64,000 nucleotides of DNA from Variovorax jilinensis (GCF_030316885.1 NZ_JASZYQ010000001.1:1240001-1304000); one strand, 5' to 3'; shown: positions 54,877 to 64,000, counted from the stretch's first letter. Notes: a model not told the origin generated them from the letters alone. Numbers and translations: made by a program.

Positions 54877-55308
54877 ATGAAGCCAACTTCCACCGAAATT
54901 GCCCTGCTCGAGAATGCGCTGGTCGCCATCGAGAAGGTGCTCGCCCACGCCGACAGCGAACTGATGGATGCCCCCTACCTCGGGCCGACGGCGAACATGC
55001 CGCTCGAGGCCATGTGCTCGGCCACGCAGGCCGAGCAACGACGCTTTCTCAAGAGCCCGGCCCAGAGCGCGATCAACATCTGCCTGAGCTCGGCCGCGGC
55101 GCTGGTCGACGTGAGCCAGGCGCTGCTGCACCGCAACCGCGAGCACAACGAAGCCGAACTCGAGCGCGAATGGCAGGCGCTGATCACCCACACCAAGATC
55201 GCGAGCCGCTCGGCCTACCGCGCGGCGCTGCTCATGGCGGCACAGCAGAACGTGCTGCAGGCCCAGGGGCAGGACGACGAACATCGCCAGCCGCCCGTGC
55301 TGCGCTGA
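54877..55308 (+). CDS. Hypothetical helical protein
   Basis: A 143-residue protein from ATG 54877; a TTG 18 nt upstream is possible. It is mostly alpha-helical (STEIALLENALVAIEKVLAHA; EREWQALITHTKIASRSAYRAALLM) with no membrane segment or recognised family. It is preceded by a conspicuously AT-rich 60 nt (ttttatattgttaacttatg) that may carry its promoter. It is convergent with trmB. Confidence 0.55.
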   Translation: MKPTSTEIALLENALVAIEKVLAHADSELMDAPYLGPTANMPLEAMCSATQAEQRRFLKSPAQSAINICLSSAAALVDVSQALLHRNREHNEAELEREWQALITHTKIASRSAYRAALLMAAQQNVLQAQGQDDEHRQPPVLR

Positions 55309-55323
55309 GGGAGCGCGCGCCGC

Positions 55324-56079
55324 TCAGGCGCGCTCGAACACCACGTCCCAGACGCCGTGGCCGAGCTTGATGCCGCGGTTCTCGAACTTCGTCAGCGGCC
55401 GGTAGGCGGGCTTGGGCGCATAGCCGGGCGCCGTGTTGCGCAGCAGCGGTTCGGCCGACAGCACTTCCAGCATCTGCTCCGCATAAGGCTGCCAGTCGGT
55501 GGCGCAATGAAGGTAGCCACCGGGTTGCAGCCGGTCCGCGAGCTTGCGCACGAAGGGCGACTGGATCAGCCGGCGCTTGTTGTGCCGCGTCTTGTGCCAG
55601 GGGTCGGGAAAGAACACATGCACGCCCGCGAGCGTGCCGGGCGGCAGCATGTGGTCGAGCACGTCGACAGCGTCGTGGGCGCAGATGCGGATGTTCTGCA
55701 ACCGCTGCTCGCCGATGCGCTTGAGCAGCGCGCCGACGCCGGGCTCGTGCACCTCGCAGCAGAGGAAGTTCTTCTCGGGCATCAGCGCGGCGATGTGCGC
55801 AGTGGCCTCGCCCATGCCGAAGCCGATCTCGAGCACCGTCGGCGCGCTGCGGCCGAAGGCGGCTTCGAAGTCCAGCGGCTCGGCGCGGTAAGGCAGCAGG
55901 AAGCGCGGCCCGTAGTCGTCGTAGGCGCGCTGCTGGCCATCGGTGGTGCGGCCGCCGCGCTTCACGAAGCTCTTGAGGCGGCGGTGCAGCGGATGGTTCT
56001 CGCCGGTGAGTTCGGGCTCGGACGCAGGTGCGTCGGTTGGCGGCGTGCGCGGAAGGTCGTTGGAAGAGGATGGGGTCAC
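55324..56079 (-). CDS. trmB: tRNA (guanine-N7-)-methyltransferase
   Basis: A 251-residue AdoMet enzyme making m7G46 in tRNA. The start is GTG 56079, which overlaps the gluQ stop by 4 nt (GTGA). Motif I is [16 protein letters not shown]. Then come [16 protein letters not shown], the signature [19 protein letters not shown], and the tail [16 protein letters not shown]. It is full length with an unusual Pro/Ser-rich N-terminal extension of about 35 residues, common in this family. Confidence 0.95.
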   Translation of the reverse strand: MTPSSSNDLPRTPPTDAPASEPELTGENHPLHRRLKSFVKRGGRTTDGQQRAYDDYGPRFLLPYRAEPLDFEAAFGRSAPTVLEIGFGMGEATAHIAALMPEKNFLCCEVHEPGVGALLKRIGEQRLQNIRICAHDAVDVLDHMLPPGTLAGVHVFFPDPWHKTRHNKRRLIQSPFVRKLADRLQPGGYLHCATDWQPYAEQMLEVLSAEPLLRNTAPGYAPKPAYRPLTKFENRGIKLGHGVWDVVFERA

Positions 56080-56993
56080 GGCCGCGGATTGTAGAGATCG
56101 CGCCATGCAGGCACCCATCGCGCGAGCGCCTCGGGCACCGACGCGGCTTGCAAATGGCCCAGGCCGAGCACGCCCGCTGCGGCCTGCAACGCGGCCAGCG
56201 CCTCGTCCGGCGTGGCACAGGCGATCGGCGTCGCGCCGTTCTGCTTGGAGAGCTTGTCGCCGTCGGCGGCTCGCACCAGCGGCGTGTGCAGGTAGCTCGG
56301 CGTCGGCAGGCCGAGTGCGCGCTGCAGCAGGATCTGGCGCGCCGTGTTGTCGGCCAGATCCTCGCCGCGTACCACGTCGGTCACGCCCTGGTCGGCATCG
56401 TCGACCACCACCGCGAGCTGGTAGGCCCAGGGGCCGTCGGCGCGCCGCAGCACGAAGTCGCCGATCTCGCGCGCGACGGCCTGTTGCTGGGCGCCGAGGC
56501 GGCGGTCGTGCCACTGAAGGAGGCCGCCGGGCTGTACGGCAGCCTCGAATTTCGTGGTCGCGAAGCGCCAGGCGCGCGCCGGCTTGCCGTGAAGCCCGTC
56601 GCGACAGGTGCCGGGATAGACGCGCTCGCCGTGCCGCGCGTGCACCACGCCGTCGCGCGCCAGGGCCTGGTCGATGTCCTTGCGCGAGCAGCCGCAGGGG
56701 TAGGCCCAGCCTGCTGCCACGAGGTGTTCGAGCGCGCGTTCGTAGAGCGCGGAGCGCGCGGTCTGCCACGCAGGCGGCGCATCGGGTCGAAGGCCGCAGG
56801 CAGCGAGCTGCGCCAGGATGTGTTCGCCCATGCCCGGCAGGCAGCGCTCGGTGTCGGCATCCTCGATGCGCACCAGCCAGCGCGCCGCAGGGCCGCGCGC
56901 GCGCACGTCGAGCCAGCTCGCGAGCGCCGCGACCAGCGAGCCGGCGTGCAGCGGTCCGGTCGGAGAGGGTGCAAAGCGGCCGATGCGGGTCAC
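56076..56993 (-). CDS. gluQ: Glutamyl-Q tRNA(Asp) synthetase
   Basis: A 305-residue truncated glutamyl-tRNA synthetase paralogue lacking the anticodon-binding domain. It attaches glutamate to queuosine in tRNA-Asp. The HIGH-like motif is in [15 protein letters not shown], the zinc site in [10 protein letters not shown] plus YPGTC, and the KMSKS-like motif in DKLSKQNGA. The start is GTG 56993, 17 nt after the upstream stop. It is coupled to trmB, so two tRNA modification genes share an operon. Confidence 0.93.
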   Translation of the reverse strand: MTRIGRFAPSPTGPLHAGSLVAALASWLDVRARGPAARWLVRIEDADTERCLPGMGEHILAQLAACGLRPDAPPAWQTARSALYERALEHLVAAGWAYPCGCSRKDIDQALARDGVVHARHGERVYPGTCRDGLHGKPARAWRFATTKFEAAVQPGGLLQWHDRRLGAQQQAVAREIGDFVLRRADGPWAYQLAVVVDDADQGVTDVVRGEDLADNTARQILLQRALGLPTPSYLHTPLVRAADGDKLSKQNGATPIACATPDEALAALQAAAGVLGLGHLQAASVPEALARWVPAWRDLYNPRP

Positions 56994-57010
56994 GAGCCGC
57001 GGCAGGATGC

Positions 57011-58084
57011 CTAGAGGACCTTCAGTGCGAGCGTCAGGCCGGACAGGAACGCGTCCTCGACCCGATGGCCCATGCACCAGTCGCCGGCCACGCCGATGCG
57101 GGCCTTGGCGTCCCACAGGTGCGGCTTGCCGACCGGCACCTGGGTCTGGGCCTCGGGCCAGCAGCGCGCCTGCGCGTGCGAAGGTTCGGCCCGAACTCCG
57201 GTGATCTCCGAGAAGGCGCGCAGCAGCTTCGCCTCCACGCGCGCGGCATCGTCGCGCAGATGTTCCTGCGACCAGGCGGCGCTGGCCTGCAGGGTCCAGC
57301 GTTCGATGCGGTCGCGCCCCGGCTTGGACGATTCGCGCGCCAGCCAGGCGACGCGGTGGTGCGTGCTGCGCGCCGCATTCCATTGCGGGCCCAGGTGCGA
57401 CAACGTGGCCTGGTTGGCCTGCGGGAAGGCAATCATCAGCGTCCAGCACGGCGCGATGCGCACCGGCTCGATCCTGCGGCTGAGCTCGGCCGACAGCCGG
57501 CCGTCGCCGAGCAGCGCCCGGGTGCGCGCCGGCGGCACCGCGAGCAGCACCGCATCGAAACCCGAATACACGTGCTGCGAATCGTCCGCGCCCGCGGTGC
57601 GCAGCTGCCAGCGTCGGCCGTCGAGCGCATCGCGTTCGATCTGCGTCACCTGGGCGCCGGTGACGAGCGCCTCACCGAGCGGGGCGGCCCACCGGGCCAC
57701 CAGTGAATCCATCCCTGGCTGGGCCACGAAATGCGGCTCGCGTGCGGGCAAGGCGGCCTCGGCCACGCGGCCGTGCGCATCGAGCACGCGGACGAGGTTG
57801 GCGCTCCAGGGCTTGCAGACCTGCGGCGCCGTCTCGAGCGCCAGCGCGAAACGGGGATCGCGCACCGTGAAGTACTGGGCGCCGCTGTCAAAGCGGCCGA
57901 AAGGCGTGGTCACGCTCGCCATGCGGCCGCCGACCGTGGCCTCGCGCTCGAACACGGTCACGCGGTGGCCGGCCTGCAGCAGCGTGCGGGCGCAGGCGAC
58001 GCCCGCGATGCCGGCGCCGACGACGGCGTAGTGGCGTGCAGCGGCGGCGGTTCGGTGGCGATCGGCGACGGGTCGGATGTTCAT
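57011..58084 (-). CDS. FAD-dependent amine oxidase-like/renalase-like oxidoreductase
   Basis: A 357-residue flavoprotein. The N-terminal Rossmann motif is [22 protein letters not shown], then [16 protein letters not shown] and [15 protein letters not shown], all typical of renalase-like NAD(P)/FAD proteins. The C-terminal [19 protein letters not shown] closes the FAD site. The substrate is unknown. It lies upstream of gluQ-trmB on the same strand with a 17-nt gap, so it may lead that operon. Confidence 0.88.
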   Translation of the reverse strand: MNIRPVADRHRTAAAARHYAVVGAGIAGVACARTLLQAGHRVTVFEREATVGGRMASVTTPFGRFDSGAQYFTVRDPRFALALETAPQVCKPWSANLVRVLDAHGRVAEAALPAREPHFVAQPGMDSLVARWAAPLGEALVTGAQVTQIERDALDGRRWQLRTAGADDSQHVYSGFDAVLLAVPPARTRALLGDGRLSAELSRRIEPVRIAPCWTLMIAFPQANQATLSHLGPQWNAARSTHHRVAWLARESSKPGRDRIERWTLQASAAWSQEHLRDDAARVEAKLLRAFSEITGVRAEPSHAQARCWPEAQTQVPVGKPHLWDAKARIGVAGDWCMGHRVEDAFLSGLTLALKVL

Positions 58085-58138
58085 GGCGAGTCTCTTTTGT
58101 CGGGTGGCAGTCCATCGGACTCTAACCGGGTTGCGGGC

Positions 58139-59092
58139 CTACCTTCCGCGGTGGCGTTCGAGCAGTGCGCGGCGCGTGGCTTCGTGCTCGAAGCGCTCCA
58201 GCCACCAGGCCATGGCGCGGCCCGGGCTGCCGGCGCTGCGCACGCGCCACGCGCAGTGCAGCGCGACCATTGGCGGCGCGCGCTCGGTGCGGCGCTCGAC
58301 CAGGTGGCCGGCCTCGATGTAGGGCCGCGCCATCGGCTCGGGCAGGAAGCCGCCGCCCAGGCCATGCAGCTGGGCCGCCAGCTTGGCCTGCATGGTCGGC
58401 ACCGTGAGCACGTCCTGGCCACCGACGAGGTTGACCGTCATGCTCGGCCCCGCGCGCGCCGAATCGGCAGCCGCCACCGCGCGATGGGCCCGCATCACGT
58501 CGTCACTGAGCGGCTCGGGCAGCGTGGCCAGCGGGTGGTGCGGCGCCACGGCGAACACGAAGGGCAGTTCGCCCAGCGGGCGGCTGCGGATGCCGGTGGC
58601 CGTGAAGGCCAGGCTCGCGGCGTCGAGCACCGACCCGACGGCGATGTCAGCCTCGCCGCTGGTCAGTGCCTCGATGGTGCCGAGCAGCGTCTCGTCGCGC
58701 AGCTTGAGGCGCGTCGGCGGATCGAGTGCATAGAAGTCGTTGACCACGTCGAGCAGCGGATCGCGCGCGATCACGCTGTCGACGGCGATGGTCAGCATCG
58801 GCTCCCAGCCGGTGGCGATGCGCTTCACGCGATTGGCGACCGCGTCGATCTCGCCGAGCAGCCGGGTCGATTCGCGCAACAGCTCCACGCCGGCTTCGGT
58901 GATGCGCGCCTGGCGGCCGCTGCGGTCGAACAGCAGCACGTCGAGCGCGTCCTCGATCAGCCGCACGCGGTAGCTCAGCGCGCTCGGCACCAGGTTCAGG
59001 GAGCGGGCCGCGGCCGCGAAGCTGCCGCTTGCGGCGACGGTCTGCAGCATCGACAGCGCATCGGGGGTCAGGACGTCGCGGGCGGTGGGCAT
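58139..59092 (-). CDS. LysR-family transcriptional regulator
   Basis: A 317-residue LysR protein. The HTH is residues 8-65: LSMLQTVAASGSFAAAARSLNLVPSALSYRVRLIEDALDVLLFDR. The effector domain follows (ADIAVGSVL). The start is ATG 59092. It is divergent from the pirin gene, and a perfect palindrome lies 10 nt before its start. It likely controls the pirin-DoxX-flavodoxin-pirin block. Confidence 0.92.
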   Translation of the reverse strand: MPTARDVLTPDALSMLQTVAASGSFAAAARSLNLVPSALSYRVRLIEDALDVLLFDRSGRQARITEAGVELLRESTRLLGEIDAVANRVKRIATGWEPMLTIAVDSVIARDPLLDVVNDFYALDPPTRLKLRDETLLGTIEALTSGEADIAVGSVLDAASLAFTATGIRSRPLGELPFVFAVAPHHPLATLPEPLSDDVMRAHRAVAAADSARAGPSMTVNLVGGQDVLTVPTMQAKLAAQLHGLGGGFLPEPMARPYIEAGHLVERRTERAPPMVALHCAWRVRSAGSPGRAMAWWLERFEHEATRRALLERHRGR

Positions 59093-59101
59093 GGCTCGAT
59101 C

Positions 59102-59118
59102 ATTCAAAAAATTTGAAT
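59102..59118. promoter_or_regulatory. LysR-type operator ATTCAAAAAATTTGAAT
   Basis: A perfect 7-3-7 palindrome with the T-N11-A pattern of LysR boxes, in the 140-nt gap between the LysR gene and the pirin gene and 9 nt from the LysR ATG. It probably serves both autorepression and activation of the divergent gene. Confidence 0.7.
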
Positions 59119-59232
59119 GATGCCATCAAACTCGCGCACTTTCAGGGCAGGGCGCAAGTCCTAAAGTTCGACTCATCCGCTGCGCACAGGGCGCGGCATT
59201 TCGAAGGCCCTCCACGAGAGGGCAGGAGTTCG

Positions 59233-59937
59233 ATGATGTTGCAAGTTCGTAAATCGCAGGAACGCGGCTATGCCGACCATGGCTGGCTGCGCTCATTTCA
59301 CAGCTTCTCGTTCGCCGGCTACTACGACCCGGCCCACATGGGGTTCGGCAACCTGCGCGTGATCAACGAGGACCGCGTCGCAGCGGGCGCCGGCTTCGGC
59401 ACCCATGGCCACAAGGACATGGAGATCATCAGCTACGTGCTGTCGGGCGAGCTGGCCCACAAGGACAGCATGGGCAACGTGGAGTCGATCCCGCCCGGTG
59501 ACGTGCAGCGCATGAGCGCCGGCCGCGGCGTGATGCACAGCGAGTTCAACCACAAGCCCGACGAGACCACGCACTTCCTGCAGATCTGGATCGAGCCCAA
59601 CGTGCGTGGCATCGCGCCGGGCTACGAACAGAAGACCTTCCCGACCGCCGAGAAGCGCGGCCGGCTGCGCCTGGTCGCCTCGCCCGACGGTGCCGACGGC
59701 TCGGTGCTCGTGCATGCCGATGCGCGCCTGTTCGCCGGGCTGCTCGACGGCGACGAGCAGGCCAGCCTGGCGCTGGACCCGAAGCGCAAGAGCTACGTGC
59801 ACCTGGTCCGCGGCGAGCTCGAAGCCAACGGCACCCGGCTCTCGACCGGCGACGCAGCCCTGATCGAGGGCGAGTCCGAACTCAAGCTCGCGGCGGCCAA
59901 GGACGCCGAGGTGCTGGTGTTCGACCTCGCGGCCTGA
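59233..59937 (+). CDS. Pirin family protein (YhhW-like)
   Basis: A 234-residue bicupin. ATG 59233 or 59236 follows AGGAG by 4 or 7 nt. Metal ligands sit in GTHGHKDMEIISYVLSGEL and GVMHSEFNH with the Glu before the final His. YhhW-type pirins can show quercetinase activity. The N-terminus RSFHSFSFAGYYDP and the ending AEVLVFDLAA complete the fold. It is first in a plus-strand run with DoxX, flavodoxin-like and a second pirin. Confidence 0.93.
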   Translation: MMLQVRKSQERGYADHGWLRSFHSFSFAGYYDPAHMGFGNLRVINEDRVAAGAGFGTHGHKDMEIISYVLSGELAHKDSMGNVESIPPGDVQRMSAGRGVMHSEFNHKPDETTHFLQIWIEPNVRGIAPGYEQKTFPTAEKRGRLRLVASPDGADGSVLVHADARLFAGLLDGDEQASLALDPKRKSYVHLVRGELEANGTRLSTGDAALIEGESELKLAAAKDAEVLVFDLAA

Positions 59938-59980
59938 CAATTCCCTCATTCATTTTTTTCAACCCAGGAGTACTTCGAAA

Positions 59981-60421
59981 ATGACCACCACCACCGCTTC
60001 CAACTACGCCGCTCCGGCCACAACCGCCGCGACGCAGGACGCGATGGCCCTCGTGGGCCGCATCCTGATCGCGCTGCTCTTCATCCCCGCGGGCTTCGCC
60101 AAGCTCACGGGCTTCGCGGGCACCGTGGGCTACATCACGGCCGTCGGCCTGCCGCTGCCGCAAGTGGCGGCCGCGATCGCGGTGATCGTCGAACTCGGCC
60201 TCGGCATCCTGCTGCTGGTCGGCTTCAAGACCCGCCTGACGGCGCTGGTGCTGGCGCTGTTCACCCTCGCCACCGCCTTCTTCTTCCACAACTACTGGGC
60301 CATGCCGGTCGAGAAGGTGCAGATGAACCAGCTGCAGTTCTTCAAGAACCTCGCGATCGCGGGCGGCGTGTTCGCCTTCGCTGCCTTCGGCGGCGGTCGC
60401 TTCAGCATCGATAGGAAGTAA
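59981..60421 (+). CDS. DoxX family membrane protein
   Basis: A 146-residue protein with four predicted helices (about residues 22-42, 52-72, 77-95, 120-138). The DoxX blocks are GRILIALLFIPAGFAKLTGF and VELGLGILLLVGFKTRLTALVLALFTLATAFFFHNYW. DoxX-like proteins may act with thiol or quinone redox partners in oxidative stress. It lies 43 nt after the pirin gene, with ribosome binding site caggag. Confidence 0.92.
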   Translation: MTTTTASNYAAPATTAATQDAMALVGRILIALLFIPAGFAKLTGFAGTVGYITAVGLPLPQVAAAIAVIVELGLGILLLVGFKTRLTALVLALFTLATAFFFHNYWAMPVEKVQMNQLQFFKNLAIAGGVFAFAAFGGGRFSIDRK

Positions 60422-60423
60422 CT

Positions 60424-60560
60424 CTCCCCCAGGGTTGGCTCACTTCGTGTAGCCGCCCACCCCCTCACCGGGGGCAACACCAGAGGCCCGGCAAAGCCGG
60501 TTCCTCGGTGTTCCGCGAACACGGCCGGGCTGCGCCGGCCGGCCGCCTGTTTTGCGTAGG
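60424..60560 (+). repeat. REP-like hairpin-rich intergenic repeat
   Basis: The gap between DoxX and flavodoxin holds CCCC-tcac-CGGGG, then a long nested hairpin: AACACC/GGTGTT around GAGG/CCTC around CCGGC-aa-GCCGG at 60476-60512, then GTGTTC-CGC-GAACAC. This resembles a dispersed hairpin repeat I recall from Variovorax and relatives. It may act as a terminator after DoxX. Confidence 0.6.
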
Positions 60561-60591
60561 ATGTCGGGCTCAGTGATTTCACAGGACTTGC

Positions 60592-61143
60592 ATGGCCGAC
60601 ATCGTCGTCGTTTTTCATTCGGGCTACGGCCATACGCAGCGCGTGGCGCAGGCGGTCGCCGATGGCGCCGAGGCGCATCTGCTCGCCATCGACGCGGACG
60701 GCAACCTGCCGCCCCAGGGCTGGGAGCTGCTGGCCGCGGCAGACGTCATCGTGATGGGCGCACCGACCTACATGGGCGGGCCGAGCTGGCAGTTCAAGAA
60801 GTTCGCCGATGCCTCGTCCAAGGTCTGGTACGCGCAGGGCTGGAAGGACAAGCTCTTCGCGGGCTTCACCAACAGCGCCGCGATGAATGGCGACAAGGAC
60901 GCGACGCTGACCTACCTCTGGCACCTTGCGATGCAGCACGGCGGCCTGTGGGTCAGCCTCGGCATCATGCCGAGCAATCACAAGGCCGCGACCCGCGACT
61001 CGATCAACTACGTCGGCGGCTACAACGGCCTGCTGACCACCTCGCCCTCCGACGCGAGCCCGGCCGAGATGGCGCGCGGCGACCTCGAGACCGCGCGCGC
61101 CTTCGGCGAACGCGTGTCCGCGGTGGCAACATCGCGCCGCTGA
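60592..61143 (+). CDS. Flavodoxin-fold NAD(P)H:quinone oxidoreductase (WrbA-like)
   Basis: A 183-residue FMN protein. The phosphate loop VVFHSGYGHTQRVAQ begins the protein and the second loop is MGAPTYMGGPSWQFKKF. Later FAGFTNSAAMNGDKDATL and YVGGYNG match the WrbA/flavodoxin reductase family. It probably reduces quinones by two electrons and belongs with the pirin/DoxX block. A possible extended -10 (tagGAT) lies about 30 nt upstream. Confidence 0.88.
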   Translation: MADIVVVFHSGYGHTQRVAQAVADGAEAHLLAIDADGNLPPQGWELLAAADVIVMGAPTYMGGPSWQFKKFADASSKVWYAQGWKDKLFAGFTNSAAMNGDKDATLTYLWHLAMQHGGLWVSLGIMPSNHKAATRDSINYVGGYNGLLTTSPSDASPAEMARGDLETARAFGERVSAVATSRR

Positions 61144-61171
61144 ACACCCACCCACCGACCGGAGAACCACG

Positions 61172-62086
61172 ATGAGCGCAGCGCTACTGATCCAACCGCA
61201 CGACAAGGACCTGGGCGGCGGCTTCAAGGTCCGGCGGCTTCTTCCGGCCGCGAAGCAGCGCTCGGTCGGACCCTTCGTCTTCTTCGACCACTTCGGTCCG
61301 GCCACCGAGGTGCCGGGCTCCGAGCACGACGTGCGGCCGCATCCGCACATCGGCCTGGCCACGGTCACCTACCTGTTCGAGGGCGCGATGATGCATCGCG
61401 ACAGCCTCGGCAGCGTGCAGGAGATCCGCCCCGGCGCGATCAACTGGATGACCGCCGGCCGCGGCATCGTGCATTCGGAGCGCAAGCCCGACACGCTGCG
61501 CGATGCCACCTACGTGAACCACGGCCTGCAGCTCTGGGCCGCGCTGCCGCAGGCGCACGAGGAGGTCGAGCCGGCGTTCGTCCACACGGCCGCAGCCGAC
61601 ATCCCGGCGCTCGAGGTCCAGGGCGTGCCGGTGCGCGTGCTGGTCGGCGAGGCCTTCGGCGTGCGCTCGCCGGTGGCGACGCTGTCGCCGACCGTGTACC
61701 TGGATGTCGCGCTGCCGGCCGGCGCCCGCTTCGAGCTGCCGGCGCTGGCGCCCGAGCTCGCGGTCTATGCGGTCGACGGCGACATCGCGCTCGGCGGCGA
61801 GCCGGTGCCGCAGCACACGATGGCGATGCTGCCGGCCGGGCAGGGCGGCGTGCTCAGTGCGCAAGGTGCTGTGCGGCTGGTCGTGATCGGCGGCGAGCCG
61901 CTCGACGGCCCGCGCTACATCACCTGGAACTTCGTCTCGAGCCGGCGCGAGCGCATCCTCGAGGCCGGCGCCGCCTGGGCCGCGCAACGCATGGGCCAGG
62001 TGCCGGGCGAGACCGAATTCATTCCGCTGCCGGGGCATCCGTTCCAGGTACAGCAGCCGGCGGATACGGGCACCACGCCGACCTGA
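61172..62086 (+). CDS. Pirin family protein (second paralogue)
   Basis: A 304-residue bicupin. The N-terminal cupin has RPHPHIGLATVTYLFEGAMMHRDSLG and GRGIVHSERKP (three His and Glu ligands); the C-terminal cupin is the pirin_C type (LPAGARFELPALAPELAVYAV). It is a longer, different subgroup from the pirin at 59233. The start follows gaccggagaaccacg. It is the last gene of the plus-strand stress-like module. Confidence 0.93.
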   Translation: MSAALLIQPHDKDLGGGFKVRRLLPAAKQRSVGPFVFFDHFGPATEVPGSEHDVRPHPHIGLATVTYLFEGAMMHRDSLGSVQEIRPGAINWMTAGRGIVHSERKPDTLRDATYVNHGLQLWAALPQAHEEVEPAFVHTAAADIPALEVQGVPVRVLVGEAFGVRSPVATLSPTVYLDVALPAGARFELPALAPELAVYAVDGDIALGGEPVPQHTMAMLPAGQGGVLSAQGAVRLVVIGGEPLDGPRYITWNFVSSRRERILEAGAAWAAQRMGQVPGETEFIPLPGHPFQVQQPADTGTTPT

Positions 62087-62141
62087 ACACCGGCTCGCAC
62101 CCCTGTCGCGCCGCGCCCGGCTCGACTCCCGAGGTGCTCGC

Positions 62142-62927
62142 TCAGCGCTTGATCGACAGATCCGGGTCTTCGGGCGCACGCGCGCTCGCGCGGTTGGCGC
62201 GGGCGCTGAGATCGGGCGCCAGGCTCTCGCGGCCGTCGAAGACGAAGCATTCGCCGCGGTAGTGGGCACCGCCCACCTCCTCGAAGTACTTGAGGATGCC
62301 GCCCTCGAGCTGCAGCACGTCGGCCACGCCCGCCTCGCGCATCAGGATGGCCGCCTTCTCGCAGCGGATGCCGCCGGTGCAGAAGCTGACCACGGTCTTG
62401 CCGGCCAGCGCGTCGGCATGCGCCGCGAGCGCCTTCGGGAATTCGGTGAACTTGGCGATGCGCCAGTCGATCGCGCCCTCGAAGCTGCCATGGTCGACCT
62501 CGAAGGCGTTGCGGGTGTCGAGCAGCGCCACCGGCTTGCCGGCGTCGTCATGGCCCTGGTCGAGCCAGCGCTTGAGCGTGCGCGCATCGACGCCCGGCGC
62601 CCGGCCCGCGGCGGGCTGGATCGCGGGATGGTCCATGCGGATGATCTCGCGCTTGATCTTGACCAGCATGCGCCGGAACGGCTGCGCCTCCGACCAGCTT
62701 TCCTTGGCCTCGAGGTCGGCGAAGCGCGCGTCGTCGCGCAGCGCCCGCAGGAAGCTGCGCACCGCCTCGGCCGTGCCGGCGACGAACAGGTTGATGCCTT
62801 CGGGGGCGAGCAGGATGGTGCCCTTGAGCGCCAGCGAATGGGTCAGCGCGCGCAGCTGCTCGCGCAGATCGGCGGCGTCGTCGATCTGCACGAACTTGTA
62901 GGCCGCGATGTTCAGAATTTCTTTCAC
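62142..62927 (-). CDS. trhO: tRNA uridine(34) hydroxylase (rhodanese family, TrhO/YceA)
   Basis: A 261-residue protein. The N-terminal acylphosphatase-like part ([27 protein letters not shown]) is followed by a rhodanese domain with the active loop [11 protein letters not shown] and the C-terminal [21 protein letters not shown]. It makes 5-hydroxyuridine at tRNA position 34. The start is GTG 62927, 8 nt after a -10-like TACAAT; an upstream in-frame ATG at 62957 would put that box inside the gene. Confidence 0.92.
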   Translation of the reverse strand: MKEILNIAAYKFVQIDDAADLREQLRALTHSLALKGTILLAPEGINLFVAGTAEAVRSFLRALRDDARFADLEAKESWSEAQPFRRMLVKIKREIIRMDHPAIQPAAGRAPGVDARTLKRWLDQGHDDAGKPVALLDTRNAFEVDHGSFEGAIDWRIAKFTEFPKALAAHADALAGKTVVSFCTGGIRCEKAAILMREAGVADVLQLEGGILKYFEEVGGAHYRGECFVFDGRESLAPDLSARANRASARAPEDPDLSIKR

Positions 62928-62935
62928 GGGGCGCG

Positions 62936-62941
62936 ATTGTA
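62936..62941 (-). promoter_or_regulatory. -10 box of trhO
   Basis: TACAAT on the minus strand 8 nt before the trhO GTG. The expected transcription start falls at or next to the start codon, so the mRNA may be leaderless. No clear -35 box is present. Confidence 0.45.
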
Positions 62942-62977
62942 GGGAGAGCGAGATCACATCGTGGAGCGGGCCCTTTC

Positions 62978-62983
62978 TACAAT
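62978..62983 (+). promoter_or_regulatory. -10 box of dnaE
   Basis: TACAAT ends 6 nt before the dnaE ATG (tacaatggccggATG). The transcription start would coincide with the ATG, so the dnaE mRNA looks leaderless. It mirrors the trhO promoter 37 nt away on the other strand. Confidence 0.5.
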
Positions 62984-62989
62984 GGCCGG

Positions 62990-64000
62990 ATGTTCGTTCA
63001 CCTGCGCCTGCACACCGAGTTTTCCGTCGTCGACGGCACCAACCGCATCGACGAAGTCGTCAAGGCGGCGGCCGCCGACCGCCAGCCCGCGCTGGCCATC
63101 ACCGACCTCAACAACCTGTTCGGCGCGGTCAAGTTCTACAAGGAAGCCCGCGGCAAGGGCGTCAAGCCGCTGCTGGGCGCCGAGGTGTTCGTCGAAGGGC
63201 TGGGCGCGGAGCCCGGCACGCTCACGCGGATCGTGCTGCTGGTGCAGAACAAGGAAGGCTACCTGCACCTGTCGGAGCTGCTGGCGCGCGCCTGGACGCA
63301 GAACGTCGGCCGCGGTCAGGCTCAGGCGGCCTGCAAGCTGGCCTGGCTCCAGGAGCTCCAGGGCGGGCTGATCGCGCTGTCGGGTGCCCAGGCCGGGCCG
63401 CTCGGGGCGCCGCTGCTGCAGGGGCAGGAAGAGCGCGCGGCCGAAGTCGCGCTGCAGCTCGCCGGCCTGTTTCCGCACCGCTTCTACATCGAGTTGCAGC
63501 GCGCGGGCCGGCCCGAGGACGAGCCGCACGTGGTCGCCGCGGTCAAGCTCGCGGCGCGGCTCAGGCTGCCGGTGGTCGCCACGCACCCGGTGCAGTTCGC
63601 GACCGCCGAGGACTACGAGGCCCACGAGGCCCGGGTCTGCATCTCCGAGGGCGAGATCCTCGGCAACCCGAGGCGGGTTCGCAAGTTCACGCCCGAGCAG
63701 TATTTCAAGTCGGCCGCCGAGATGGCCGAGTTGTTCGCCGACCTGCCGAGCGCGCTGGCCAACACGGTCGAGATCGCCAAGCGCTGCAACCTCACGCTGG
63801 TGCTCGGCAAGCCGCAGCTGCCGAACTTCCCGACGCCCGACGGCATGCCGATCGACGCCTACTTCCGCGTCGCCTCGTTCGAGGGCCTCGAGGAGCGCCT
63901 CGCCCACCTGTACCCCGACGCCGGCAAGCGCGACGTCGAGCGGCCGCGCTACGTCGAGCGGCTCGAGTTCGAGATCAACACCATCCTCAAGATGGGCTTC
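62990..64000 (+). CDS. dnaE: DNA polymerase III alpha subunit (5' part, runs off window)
   Basis: The first 337 codons of the replicative polymerase. The start [21 protein letters not shown] leads into the PHP domain ([34 protein letters not shown]), then [24 protein letters not shown] and [13 protein letters not shown] at the window edge. The HTEFSVVDG start is of replicative DnaE type and differs from dnaE2 at 15353. Its catalytic aspartates lie beyond the window. Confidence 0.97.
   Translation, partial: MFVHLRLHTEFSVVDGTNRIDEVVKAAAADRQPALAITDLNNLFGAVKFYKEARGKGVKPLLGAEVFVEGLGAEPGTLTRIVLLVQNKEGYLHLSELLARAWTQNVGRGQAQAACKLAWLQELQGGLIALSGAQAGPLGAPLLQGQEERAAEVALQLAGLFPHRFYIELQRAGRPEDEPHVVAAVKLAARLRLPVVATHPVQFATAEDYEAHEARVCISEGEILGNPRRVRKFTPEQYFKSAAEMAELFADLPSALANTVEIAKRCNLTLVLGKPQLPNFPTPDGMPIDAYFRVASFEGLEERLAHLYPDAGKRDVERPRYVERLEFEINTILKMGF

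Overview
The window looks like chromosome of a high-GC betaproteobacterium of the Comamonadaceae, most like Variovorax. The signs are the GC-rich codon use, Bug/TctC-type binding proteins, a dnaE2/SRAP SOS locus, tRNA-Gly(CCC), and the alaS, gluQ-trmB and dnaE neighbourhoods. The genus is inferred from gene character, not from a search.

Layout. (1) 1-15.1 kb is the right part of a long-tailed prophage. It holds a tail terminator, tail tube, tail chaperone pair with a -1 frameshift site, tape measure, tail-tip/collar proteins, a lysis cassette (two holin-like proteins, muralytic enzyme, Rz/Rz1), an orphan DNA adenine methylase, and then a visibly AT-richer cargo block (DUF2726, DUF6161-like, small membrane protein, pentapeptide repeat). 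A tRNA T-loop-like relic at about 15.1 kb may mark the prophage end. (2) 15.35-19.9 kb is a LexA-controlled divergent locus: dnaE2 on the minus strand, and a 61-aa protein plus an SRAP/HMCES protein on the plus strand, with two SOS boxes between. (3) 20-32.4 kb is an accessory region: a DKNYY-repeat protein, decayed MarR/tctC/carbonic anhydrase relics, hppD, an intact MarR-controlled operon (TctC-type binding protein, GH88-like protein, ABM protein, Rieske oxygenase, reductase), orphan membrane proteins, a frameshifted ridA and a P4-type integrase ending at tRNA-Gly. (4) 32.6-64 kb is mostly core-like: carboxylesterase, PAS-LuxR regulator, CHASE-PAS hybrid kinase, alaS, three tandem 62-bp coupled mini-ORFs, panE-like and dadA-like genes, an MHS transporter, a class II aldolase/HD operon facing a Crp-type regulator, sulfatase-DUF1254, SWIB, trmB-gluQ, a LysR/pirin/DoxX/flavodoxin/pirin module, trhO, and the start of dnaE.

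How the parts work together. The prophage supplies a complete tail and lysis module and probable conversion genes. The SOS locus pairs a mutagenic polymerase with a protein that caps abasic sites. The Rieske operon looks like a self-contained aromatic-ether catabolic unit under a palindromic MarR operator, a degraded copy of which survives 2 kb upstream. The most unusual structure is the chain alaS - three near-identical 21-codon ORFs - panE, in which every junction is a 4-nt ATGA/GTGA overlap.
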